From Anthoceros angustus (taxonomy: Eukaryota > Streptophyta > Anthocerotopsida > Anthocerotales > Anthocerotaceae): a stretch of 64,000 nucleotides of DNA. Numbering within the stretch: the first letter of the stretch is position 1; each line of letters starts with the position of its first letter. Position numbers and translations under genes: made by a program. Positions 22,805 through 33,300 of this stretch are shown piece after piece. The notes beneath the pieces were generated by a model. That model was not told the origin of the DNA. It did not search any database and saw only the letters and a list, made by a program, of their open reading frames with translations. The stretch is from contig MU008217.1 of assembly GCA_010909165.1 (NCBI GenBank), forward strand, positions 180,979 through 244,978, in the 5' to 3' direction.

Positions 22805-24222
22805 GATCAATCACCTCCTCTGCAAAAAGCCACAAAATCCCCCGGGAGCAGGCTCCACGGGTCACGAGAGCGCTGGAATATGAGTCCCTCTGCCCTCCTG
22901 CTCACACCTAAAGGCTGTCCGACAGAGAGGCAGGCCAGCCGCCGAAGCTTGCAGCAGAAGTCGAGCGCTTCCCTGGCTGCGAGCTACAGCCTGGTGAGAG
23001 CGATGCCAGAAGTGCAAGCACGCTCGCCTCCAGTACACCCACGATCGCCCTTCCCACTCTCACTCTCTCTCTCTCTCTTTACAACTATCTTACGTAACTC
23101 AGATATTTTCATCAGAATATGTACTGTACATACAATCCCTAGCTTCTTTATACGAGATCCAATAGGCATTTTATACCAGATCCAAAAAGAACCGCACTTG
23201 GTTTATTCCTTCCCCGCACGTGCCCCACAAGCGCCAAGGCAAATTGCACCTGCGGCTCTCCTTGCTTCATTATGCTCTCTCGTCCACTATCACAATTAGC
23301 CTAAGATAAACAACTATAACCATAACCATAATCATAACCATAGATTCCGCATCCTTGTCCATGGATTGCCGACCCACCCTTCTCTTCTTCTTCCCACAAG
23401 TCCTTCCTTTCCACATGTCAACCCCTCCATGAAGATGGGCATGGGCGTAGTGTGTTTCATGTGTTTGGGGCCGATCGCATGTGTTTTATCTGGCTTATTC
23501 TTGAGGGTTTAGGGCTGGGTTTTGTGACATGGATGAGGATGATATTGTGTCCAAGCACTGGTCTCCTAGGTATTAGTGCAGGGCACGTTGTCACCTGAAC
23601 TAAGGAATGGTAGAGCCTTTATGCTGCAACGAACGGGCCCGGCATGCCACCCTCTCTTCGCTATTAGTGGTCTGCGAGTAGGGCGTTCTATGTGGGTTTA
23701 GGTTTTTAGCATGTGCCATCTGCACACTAAAACGGTGTCCTAGGGTAATCGGAGCTCTCGGCTTTCGGTGATGTACCCATCATGCTACTTGACTCACGTT
23801 TTTATTGATCAGTTCGGTGCGCAACAGGCTTCCTTCCTTCCTTCCTTCCTTGGTAGCTAGACTCCATTTGTAGGCAAATCCGGATCCCAGTGCGAATTAG
23901 AATTGGTACACTTTTAGGGAGCCTAGTTATTGGAGTGAAGCATGTGAGAACTCGAGTGGAATTTGGCTAGAAAGGATTGATGAGATCAAAATGTCTTCAG
24001 TAAGGAGTCGATACTTCAAGTTATGGCTAGATAGGATTGATGTCAATCAACTAGCTACTAGTTCTTAAATTACTTGGTCCTATATTTTGTGCAAAAGATA
24101 ATTATACCAGATTATATATACCTGAAGATCCATAAACCTTTACAGACTTAAAAAGCTTTTGAAAGCTTCACGCAGCTTGAAAGACAAGTTTTGTATTTGA
24201 AGATTTGTAAAAGCAAGCTTCA
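22805..24222. other. Upstream region of PGDH and intergenic DNA
   Basis: No gene recognised. Simple repeats present are a TC run at about 23057-23079, CATAAC units at 23305-23341 and a CTTC array at about 23831-23850. The PGDH promoter should lie in the first few hundred bases; I see no clear TATA box there. The segment from 24,130 onward is an AT-rich AAGCTTCA-type repeat described separately. Confidence 0.5.
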
Positions 24223-24640
24223 TTTGTCCAAATGGCCTAGGCCAAATGGACACACATTTATAAGAACGCCATGATTAAGCATCCTGAGCTTGGATCGGTA
24301 CTTAGATGGGGTGCCTAAAGGGAGTGGATGCCCTTGGTGCAAGTAGCTTAGGCACACCATGGTACAAGTTGTTAAGTACCAAGTCCCATGACGGAAACCG
24401 TCCTTAGTGGACTTAAATAAAATTCTTCTTCTTCTTCTTCATGGAGCTTTAAACTTTAGGTTCTAAAGCTTCACACAACTTTAAAGTCTGTAAAGCCACA
24501 TAACGTCAAAGGTATATGAAACTTCACAGAACTTCTAAACTCTATTATGTTTCAAAGATTTTCAAAGCTATGTAAAGATTTACAAAGACAAGCTTCACAT
24601 AGCTTCAAAGATAAGCTTCACAACTCTCAAAAGAGTGAGT
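24130..24640. repeat. AAGCTTCACA-type degenerate repeat interrupted by a SINE-like element
   Basis: Both flanks of the element at 24,223-24,442 are made of loosely repeated units around AAGCTTCACA, GAAAGCTTC and TTTCAAAGA, clearest at 24150-24222 and 24440-24625. The same character on both sides suggests the element inserted into an existing degenerate tandem array. Confidence 0.6.
24223..24442 (+). mobile_element. 5S rRNA-like SINE candidate, fullest copy (copy B)
   Basis: The head (about 24255-24325) contains, in order, AGAACGCC, GATTAAGC, GAGCTTGG, and GTACTTAGATGGGGTGCC. Plant 5S rRNA has AGAACTCCG, AGTTAAGC, GCTTGG, and GTACTAGGATGGGTGACC in the same order and near the same spacing; these are the box A, intermediate element and box C regions of its internal Pol III promoter. 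A unique body follows, ending ACTTAAATAAAATTC, then a TTCTTCTTCTTC tail. Length (about 215 bases), internal-promoter-like head and simple 3' tail are SINE hallmarks. Alternatives are a solo LTR fragment of a 5S-bearing TRIM or a chance match. I could not confirm target-site duplications. Confidence 0.62.
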
Positions 24641-25131
24641 ACTTGTGTTCTTGTAAATGCCATATACCTTTCCAACACTCACACTCCCAAACTTACTCCG
24701 CTCTATAACTACAAACTTCGTTTGTGTTGTGAGTCCTTCCTTCTTCAAACTTTGCTTTTGCAAACTTCACTTTGCAAATTTTATAAATTTCATATCTTGA
24801 GCTGCAAACTTTACCCCTAAACCCCTACTTCTCTAAACTTCCTTGACTGATCTTAATAAACCATACCACCACCTTCATTTTTAAGTGCACCATGTTTCAG
24901 ATGCACTACATCCTGACCACCAGAAACCAAAGCAGCACAACATAACCTTGCCCTCTCCCGGGGCTACTTGTTATTTTAGTATTTGTTTTGCATCGCCCAT
25001 TTTCCATCGGTACCAAATAATGTCCTTTATAGGGTAGTAGTATGTATGATAGTACCTGTGCATCCTGCCATACAGGTAGGTGAATCTGTTCTCTGTCCTT
25101 TGACTAGTTTTCCCACAGCAGTCCCTGAACG
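24443..25131. other. AT-rich intergenic DNA
   Basis: AAGCTTCACA-type degenerate repeats fill the first 200 bases, followed by AT-rich sequence without a recognised gene up to the possible start of the PPR relic at 25132. Confidence 0.5.
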
Positions 25132-27630
25132 ATGGCCACAGTATGGCAACCGGAACCGTTGTGGACACAACGAATGGGTGTGTCTACAGGGATTCTACCA
25201 GGAGCTCCCGCTCACCTCGCTTCAGAGAGTCAATTTCCGGCAAACAACCAAGTCTCCAGGTGCAGCAGAGTAAGGAGCCCAACAATTCCACTTCCGAAAG
25301 AATGTGTGGGTGGGGACGGGTTATCCAGGGATGCTTGTCGCCAGGACGAGGAGCACTTGTGGCAACCAACCATGCGGTGGGACAACAGACTAGATACTAA
25401 GAGCTCACGTTCGCCTGACTTCCGGCGTAAGGGGTCCGGCGAGGTCCTGTGGTTAAACAGCATGTTTAAGCCAGCTTGGGTTGATGAGCAGCTCGTTTCC
25501 TTGGATATACAGATGGGTCGTGGTGCCTCTCCTTTGAAGTCGAGCTCTACGAAAAAGCTTGAACCTGGCAGGCGTGAAGGATCGGGAATGGGCGTCGTAA
25601 CTGCTGGAACCGTGAGCATATCATGTCTGCAGGGGAAGCTTTCTGAGGCCGTTGGAGCCCTGGAATCTGTGGCGCAGACAGACTATGCTATTTCTCATTC
25701 TCTGTTTTATACTTGGGGAACCGTATCTTGCGCATGTATGCATGTGGAGGTAGGCTTCACGAGGCCATGGATGTGTTCACCAGGGTGGGAAAACCAGATG
25801 CCTTCATGTGGTTTTCCCTAATCTCTGCATATGTCAAGCATGGGAAACCCAATGAGGCCATACATGTGTACCATGAGATGCGTAAGTCAGGAGTGAAGGC
25901 GGATGCTCACGTCTTTGTAGCTGCCCTTCAAGCTTGTGCATTTGCCGCCGACTTGGAATCTGGCAGAAAAGTGCACTGTGAGTGTTGCACAGTGGCATTC
26001 CTCTTAACTTGTTTGTTGGTACCTGCCTGGTGGATATGTATTCAAATGTGGTGAACTGAAAGATGCACGCCAGGTTTTTGATAGCATGAACACGAAGAAT
26101 GTGGTTACATGGAATGCCCTGATAGCTGGGTATGCAAAACGTGGCGAACTGGAAGATGCACGTCGGGTTTTCGAAAGCTTGGCCACGAAGGATGTGGTGA
26201 CATGGACGGCACTGATTGCTGGGTATGCACAGCAAGGACTCGGCCAAAAGGCGCTTGTTTTGTATGGAAAAATGGAGCAGGAGGGCCTCACTTTGGCTGA
26301 CCATTTTACTTTTGCTTGCCTTCTGAAGGCTTGTGCAAGCATTGGTGCCTTACAGAGGGGCAGGCAGCAACCATCTAGGGGACTGCTGACTGACGTAGTG
26401 TTGGGCAACTGCCTGGTGGACATGTATGCAAAATGGACGGCACTGATTGCTGGGTATGCACAGCAAGGACTCAGGTAAGAGGCGCTGGTACTGTATGGAC
26501 TAATGGAGCAAGAGGGCCTGCTCGTGGCGAACGATGTTACTTTCGTTTGCCTTCTGAATGCCTGTGCAAGCGCGGGTGCCTTGCAGAAGGGCAGGCAGCT
26601 GCACTCACAAATTGTAGAAAGAGGATTGCTTGATAGCATAATTTTGGGCAACTGTCTGGTGGACATGTATGCAAAATGTGGTGTTCTGGAAGATGCACGT
26701 CAGGTTTTTGACAGCATGGCTACGAAGGACGTGGTTACATGGAATGCCCTGATATCTGGGTACGGTACTTGTGATGAGGGTCACAGAGCACTAGCTTGTT
26801 TTGAGGAGATGTTAGTTGCCGGTACTCAGCCTGATGGTGCTACTTTTACTTGCCTTCTTGTGGCATGCAGTCATGAGGAGCTGGTCGACGAGGGTTGCAA
26901 GCGTTTTGATTCCATGGCTGAACAGCATGGCATCATCCCTACTCTTGAGCATTACAATTGCATGATTGATCTTCTTGGGCGTGCAGGCCGTTTAGATGAG
27001 GCAGAGAAGATGCTGTTATCATGCGACGGCCAAAGTGATGTCGTGGGCTTGACGTCTTTGTTGAATGCCTGCAAAAGTCACGGGGATATAGAGAGGGCGA
27101 TGTGGTGTTTTAAGGCACTGTCAGGCTGGACCCTCAAAATATGCGCATGTGCTCATGAAAAATGCCTATGCAGATGCAGGTAGGTGGACCGATGTAGACA
27201 GGATTAAAACACAGAGAATGGCTGCAGGAGCTAACAAGAACCCTGCAGTGGCAAGCATTGAGGCGAATAAGCAGGTACATAGATTTTTGGTGGGAGTAAG
27301 GAGAGATGATATTGCGCTTAAGGTAGAGAGCACGAAAACACGACTGAAGCAAGAGGGAGGCCACGTACCTCAAACGAAGCTGGTGTTGAAGCCACTGTGT
27401 GAGAAAGAAAAGGACGAGGCGCTTTGTGGGCTCTAGCGTTTGGTCTCTTGAACACTCCGAATGGGACACCTCTGGTGGTAACAAAGAATCTACGGATGTG
27501 CAGTGACTGCCACAGTTACGGAGATCATGTCAAGGCTTGAACAGAGAGACATTGTTGTAAGGGACGGGTACCGTGTGCATCGACTCGCAGCTGGTTCTTG
27601 CACTGGTAAGGGTCGACCGCGAGAATAATG
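25132..27630 (+). pseudogene. Broken PLS-class PPR gene with E and DYW-like C-terminus
   Basis: Pentatricopeptide motifs run through three frames. Readable pieces include ILRMYACGGRLHEAMDVFTR (25720 on), WNALIAGYAKRGELEDARRV (26110 on), CLVDMYAKCGVLEDARQVFD (26655 on), HYNCMIDLLGRAGRLDEAEK (26950 on), and the DYW-type end [15 protein letters not shown] with IVVRDGYRVHRLAAGSC (27490-27595). PLS-DYW proteins edit organelle RNA. Damage is plain: a frame change near 25700, a one-base loss near 26045, an in-frame deletion joining DMYAK to WTALIAGY at 26430, a stop at 26476, further shifts near 27130, 27420 and 27530, and loss of the HSE zinc-ligand segment of the deaminase. The end reads CTGKGRPRE instead of a CGDYW-like terminus. 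Neighbouring genes are intact, so this is real decay and not general sequencing error. Confidence 0.88.
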
Positions 27631-27639
27631 AACTAGTCA

Positions 27640-28468
27640 GTGCTCAAGTGTGCACGCTAGAGATTATTGCTTTCTTTCTTGAGGGTGAGTGTGAGTGCTT
27701 AACTCCAAGACCTGGACACGGGTCGCTAAAATTAATCCATCTCTCTTAATCACAGAGATACATAATCAGAACGGAATGGATCTCCTCCCGTACAAGAGTA
27801 CATCCTGTGGTGAAAGGAAGGTGAAAGGGAGCTGATTGTGGATACCTGGGACATACATATTGGAATAGAAGATTGAATGAAGGGTGGGATGCTACAAATA
27901 TGTACATATGGTCCAAAGTTTACACTTACTAGGCATGGTTTGGCTTGGCCTGGAGCTGACGTTTCAAGCTCTTGCATTTTCCGTGTATGTTGGAGCAGTG
28001 CCGGTGGATACCAGACATGGACGGAGACGACTGTAGGAACAGATTCCTATTGGGATGAATTCAATTCAATTTTACCGGGTCAATACTGGAATGGACACTT
28101 CCTCTATACAAGAAATCTTTAAGTGGACCAGTCCTCCTGTTCGTTACCTAAGCAAAGTTATCACACGTTTGCCGCCAGGGTGATCAAGAGTTTCTGGGTA
28201 AGTTAAAAAACTTATCTGTTAATTAATAAGTTATATTATTATTTATCTTTATAGATGGTTTAAAAGATTATAACATCTCGTAAACCATCACGGGACCCGG
28301 GTGGCCATTCTGGTATTGATCACCTAGCCATGTCCACAACGCGGGGGTCCCGAAACAGAACAGCAGGTACAGTAAAACCCAGCCACGACGACACGACCTT
28401 CGGGCGGTACAAAAAAAGTGATGAACCTGATGCGCCATCCCTTCGGACACGCAGAACGCGAACTCCTT
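27640..28468. other. Intergenic region
   Basis: This stretch lies between the PPR relic and the 3' end of the PHD-homeodomain gene. No supported gene. The 3' untranslated region of the minus-strand gene should occupy its right end. Confidence 0.5.
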
Positions 28469-31400
28469 TTACTCGGAGGACTGCTGACTCTCCTCCATAG
28501 CTTTCTCCACAACTTCTGCCACTGGCACGTAGACAATCCGTTTCCCACTACTTGGTGATAAGGAATTCAATGCAGCAGTCCTACTAGCCTGCTCCATGTC
28601 CAGAGTTCTTTTCAACTCGTGCAGCTTCATCTCCACCTCATCCAACTTTTGCAGAAGCTGTCCGTCACCGAGTAGGCTGCTTCTACGATCATCGTGACTA
28701 GATGTGTCTTGTATGGCTGCCTTACCTGACCCACCGGCATCAACGGTTCGGGCACGTGAAGATGTTGACAACCCATTTTTCAGCGCATGATACCTCATGT
28801 TCTTGAACCACTGATCAACCTGCAAAGTGCTCGTTTTATATCAATCACCAACCTCCAACAATCATTTCTTCATCCAGCTTTAGACAGCACTAGAGGTATA
28901 ACCTGTCGATAACAGAGACCAAGATCCTTAGCCAGGTCATCCTTTGATGCTCTTGATGGAAGTTCATTCACGGCAAACGTCCGACGCATAACCTGCAGTA
29001 GATGGGTAAAATATGGATCAGTGATATTCGGCTTCTCCTGAGAAAGTTGGGGTGCGACGAGTAATCAGCATGCTGCTAGAATATTGGTATACAAGCTGAG
29101 GAAGTCCAAAAGTCAAACAAGAAATTGCACGGCAGATACCTTGGTGTAAACGTGACATGACCTGATTCAGACCACAGAAAATGAGAATGCAAATGCAACA
29201 CTACTTAGCAGCCTGTCTTCTGCAGACACCCAGATTCAAAAGACAATGTACCTCAATGGCAACAGCAGGCAGCCTCACAACTACCCTTTTCCGCTTCTCC
29301 TGACAAGCCGGAGCCTGCCTAACATCAGCTCCTTCGAGGTCGGAAGCCTCAACTACCTTTGATGTCCCATTGTTCAAGTCAGCGACACAGTCCCCACTCC
29401 CTTTTTTATCATCACTGCCTTTTCTAGGGCGTCTTCCTTGCTGAGGTCCCCAATCCTCATCTTCAGAATGTTCGTCATCATCTGCCTCACTTTTGCTGCC
29501 AAACATTTCCTGCCAGGCCAATACATGTTAGTAAACATTGCGGCAAGGATCTCGGGAATGAGGACGAGAGCTTGCTATGTCAGAAGCATCACCAGCCTCA
29601 AGCCAGAGAGTCTTACAACACCACGATGAGACAGCCAAATGGCAATCAAACAAATCACACCAGTTGTATGGTATTGAACCGGCATTACTGCGGACCAGGA
29701 TCAGACTCACTCCCCTTGACAAGTACAGGGCCTTACATCATTCAGTCTCCTGTAATCAACTGTTTTCCTACTCCTTTTCCGAGCAGGAGGCTCTACACCT
29801 CCATCCACATCATCATGCTGCTCAGCCATTGATGCTACATTCATGTTTTCCTCTGCATCGGAAGCCGAGGAATGATCCTCAAGCCCACCCTCGGCTGCAT
29901 CATTATCAGAGCTATCTGAATCTCCTGAATCACTTGAGGACTGACAGCCCTCTTCTAACTCATCGTTGTCTTCACTAAGTTCCTTCTCTGCTTTTTCAGG
30001 ATCAAAATCGTCATCTTCGTCATCTTCTGATGGCCAGTCTCCATTGGCAGAAGACACTGCACCTTCTCCAGCAGCAGCAGCTGCTGCCTCACAAAAAATT
30101 TCCTGCAGAAAATTATCCAGTCTAGGGTTGAAAAGGCAAAGCTCACTTTTCTCTGCCAGAGTCTATTCACCAGCTTCTCTTCAAACAATCCAAAACAAGT
30201 ACGACTACCAATCAGCAGGAAAACCAGACTTCAACAATGACATTCTAGAACTGTCGTGTATATGCAGTTCAGAGTCCCATGTACTGACCTCCCAGCTAGT
30301 CTCCACCCCAAAACTTGTCCCAACATGGGCATTTATGTGATGAAAACATTCGACTTTGGCCTCGCAGGCAGGACAGAGCCAGCCCTCATTCTCGGGTGGA
30401 ACTTTAAACACAAAATCAACAAGTCAGTTATGACGAAGCTGCTTATGCAGCCTCCTGTCTTCATGCACATGTATTGACTAGTCTGGTGCCTACTGGCTTC
30501 CAGTCTATCCTGTAGAAACTAGGATTCCATCTATGAAACTGCAAAATCTGCAAAAATGATATCTTACTATCGTCAGTAGCCAGAGGAGGTTCCAAACAAT
30601 TTTGATGGAATCCACGATTGCAAAACCCATCGCAGAGAATTATATCATTGTCAGCCAAAGCTTCCTGTGACTTGCATTTGGCACAAAAGATCTGAAACAC
30701 CATCCAGACTATCCATATCAGATTAAACTGCACAAGTGAGGGCTTAGACGTCCATGACATCACAAAGGAGCAAAGTCGCAAACCAAAAAGCATGGCACAC
30801 GGAGAGAAAGAGGCTGCAAAAGCTCGACCTCTTCATGATATATTTGCCCTTCCGCGTCAAAGGCGGATTCGTCAATAGATCCTTCCAAACACAAAACATC
30901 CAGCTCCCTGACAGCCTCACGAATTGCTAACTTGCATTGCAGTATTTGAGATTCAGCCCGCTCCAGCTCTCTTTCGGGCCTTAATTTCTCCCGGCTGCAC
31001 CAGTACCACGCACCGTAAGAGTGGATCAAATGCAAACCCTTCGGGACGGCAGGCGGGTGAGGGCAACTCATGAGGCAACAAAAAGTTCTCGATGCTGGTC
31101 TGGAAGCGGATGAAGCACAAACCTTTGGCCTTTCCACCCCTCGGAGGAATAAGCGTCTAATAGATGTTGTTCTCGTCTCAAGCGAAAGACCAAATTCCTC
31201 ACGCGATTTTTTATTCTGGACAGGTCATCTACAGGAGGCTTGGGCTTCTTCCTTCTCCGCCGTCGATGTCGAGGAGCAGGTAAGGAAGTGCCAGTTTCAG
31301 CTGCACTCTCCACAGTAGGTGTAGATTTCTTGGGAGCTGAATTCGGACCCCGACGGCGATGCACTACAGCCACATTCAGCTCAGGGGCATCACCACTTTG

Positions 31401-31874
31401 ATCCTGCTCCTCCGTTCCCCTGTCTGTGGCGTCCTGGTCAGCTGATGAATCTGTGGCACCTCGATCAGCTGACTGATCTCCTTCCTGTAACCCATGAGCC
31501 CTAACAGGTTTCCGCTTGCCAGCTTTGATCTGAACCCTAGATCTGCGTTTCCTCTTGCGTGGAGCTTGTGAAACATGCTTCACGGGTTTGGTAGCAGGAT
31601 GGGAGGAAGGGGTCGCACTTTTAGCGGCCCGGCCCCTGGTCATCACTGCAGTATCAGCAGTTGCCTGCACCTTCGTGATCCGCTTGGCAATCTGCACGGC
31701 CGGCATCTTCGCGGGCCGTGCTTCCAGACCGCTTTCAGCAGCTCTCTTACGAGATCGGGTACCTGGAACAGGTCTGTCCTGGTCCGCACTCTGGGACTCC
31801 TCCAACTGCGCGTCCTTTGCCTCCGCCTGCTCTTCGGAGCTAGGAGAAGCCTTCAATCTAGCGCCCCTGGCCAT
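28469..31874 (-). CDS. PHD-finger homeodomain protein, HAT3.1 / PRHA family
   Basis: Eight exons on the minus strand join in frame: 31874-31123, 30994-30829, 30691-30568, 30401-30289, 30102-29737, 29509-29252, 28992-28903 and 28819-28469, giving 739 aa. The N-terminal 200 residues are basic with nuclear-localisation-like clusters ([20 protein letters not shown]). A helical [20 protein letters not shown] segment leads into the PHD finger, residues about 309-360, with CAKC, CDGFC, FHQNC and CPAC ligands. An acidic Ser/Asp/Glu tract follows (about 400-460). A divergent homeodomain (about 579-638) keeps the recognition-helix WFKNMR. The C-terminus has a heptad-like [19 protein letters not shown] segment that could be a coiled coil. 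HAT3.1-type proteins are nuclear DNA and chromatin binders. The start at 31874 has good context (TCCATGGCC). Nothing is missing. Confidence 0.93.
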
Positions 31875-32427
31875 GGAAGCATGAACCGAGATGCGTGATC
31901 CAAAATCAAGCGACAAGAGCCCTGGAATGCGAGACCAGTGCCCAGGGCAGCAGCAACCCAACTAACGCTCGTCCTCCTGGACGGTAGTAGCCCCTAAGCA
32001 ACACAGATGACTCCATCCAATCACCGTCCCCGCATCTGCACATCTAGACAGGTGGCAGCCCGGTGTACCGCGATGCCAGTGCCTGCGATTCCGCCACGAC
32101 CACTAGTAGCACTACAGCAGGAGCTGTGGAGACAAATACTAAAGAGGGGTGCCCGAGTGCGGGAAGTCGCAGGATCAACTGGGAGCTGGCCCAGGAAAGC
32201 AGAGGGAGGCTTGCTCCAGCTTGATAGCGCAGGCGCCCGCCGCAGCCTGACCAGAAGCATGCAAAATCATTCGCAGCACAGGGCTCGTTGCCTTGCGCAT
32301 ATCACTCGCACTCGACGCTGGCCATTCACACGAAGTTGCCACGCACAGCGCAAGCATTGGGATGACAAAACCTGGCTAAGTACGTTATGGGATGATGTGA
32401 GAGATTTGAAATTGACGCAGCGTGTCT
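31875..32427. other. Upstream region of the PHD-homeodomain gene
   Basis: The minus-strand frame extends a little upstream of the chosen ATG but lacks another ATG. The 140-codon plus-strand frame at 32007-32429 has no known motif. Promoter elements for the minus-strand gene should lie here; I cannot name any. Confidence 0.45.
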
Positions 32428-32632
32428 GAAGAAGAAGAAGAAGAATTTTATTTTGAGTCCACTAAGGACGGATTTCCGTCATGGGACTTGGTACTTGACA
32501 ACCTGTACCATGGTGTGCCTAAGCTACTTGCACCAAGGGCGTCCACTCCCTTTAGGCACCCCATTTAAGTACCGATCTAAGCTCAGGATGCTTAATCACG
32601 GCGTTCTTATAAATGTGTGTCCATTTGGCCTG
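32428..32632 (-). mobile_element. 5S rRNA-like SINE candidate, minus-strand copy (copy C)
   Basis: This is the reverse complement of the 24.2 kb copy along its whole length: GAAGAAGAAGAAG tail on the left, then body, then the 5S-like head (reverse of GATTAAGC, GAGCTTAG, GTACTTAAATGGGGTGCC), ending at GTGTGTCCATTTGGCC. It differs from copy B by scattered substitutions only, which fits an independent insertion of the same family. Confidence 0.65.
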
Positions 32633-33300
32633 AGGAGTAAGAGACAAAAGGTACGTAGGTTTTCTCCTTATCGCTAAAATAAGCGGGAAGCGCAAGCTCT
32701 GCCGCTGGTGCACCATCTATGTACCACCTACACTAGCTATGTACATATTGGCAATCACCTAGAAATTCATCCGCACATATGTCATGTAGACAAGAAAGCA
32801 GTATTTTACGGCTATGATCTGAGTTTGTCCTCAATGGAAGGGTCTATATACTAGACCCTGGCATCGGCATATTCCTAAGATATCCTATTGGCATCAAGAT
32901 GCGAAATATCCTAAGAATACACTATAATATGCAAGGAATATGCCAAAGCATATTACTTGAGCTTATCCACTTAGCTATTGCTAACCATGTTTAATTAACA
33001 CTAATCAATGCTTAATTAACATAAGCACCTTAGATTAATTAACTCTAATCAATGCTTAATTAACATAAGCATTTAGATTAATTAATTACTTACTTAAAGA
33101 TAAGTAATTAGATTAATTAATGCTAATCAAACACTAAACCCAAGTGCGAGATTAGTATCACACTAAGATGACACGACGAGGTAAGCACTTGAATTCATAT
33201 AAGCACTTCCTCGACCAACAACCAAGCAAAAATCTAATACTAGATATATAGGTGCAACTAATCCCCGATAATGTGAGACTCTAAGTCAAAACATTATCAT
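32633..33300. repeat. AT-rich repeat, first of three copies
   Basis: About 32820-33190 recurs at about 37568-37955 and 39650-40035 in the same orientation. Shared landmarks are CTCAATGGAAGGGTCTATAT, CCTAAGATATCCTATTGGCA, GCAAGGAATATGCCAAAGCA and TTAATTAACATAAGCA. The copies at 37.6 and 39.7 kb carry an extra tandem duplication of about 70 bases that is absent here. It may be part of an LTR; no coding content. Confidence 0.75.

Noticed and set aside
28268-28548. Short minus-strand frames after the homeodomain gene as an extra C-terminal exon
   Set aside because: The last exon ends at a clean TAA (28469-28471) and the downstream frames show no continuation of the protein.
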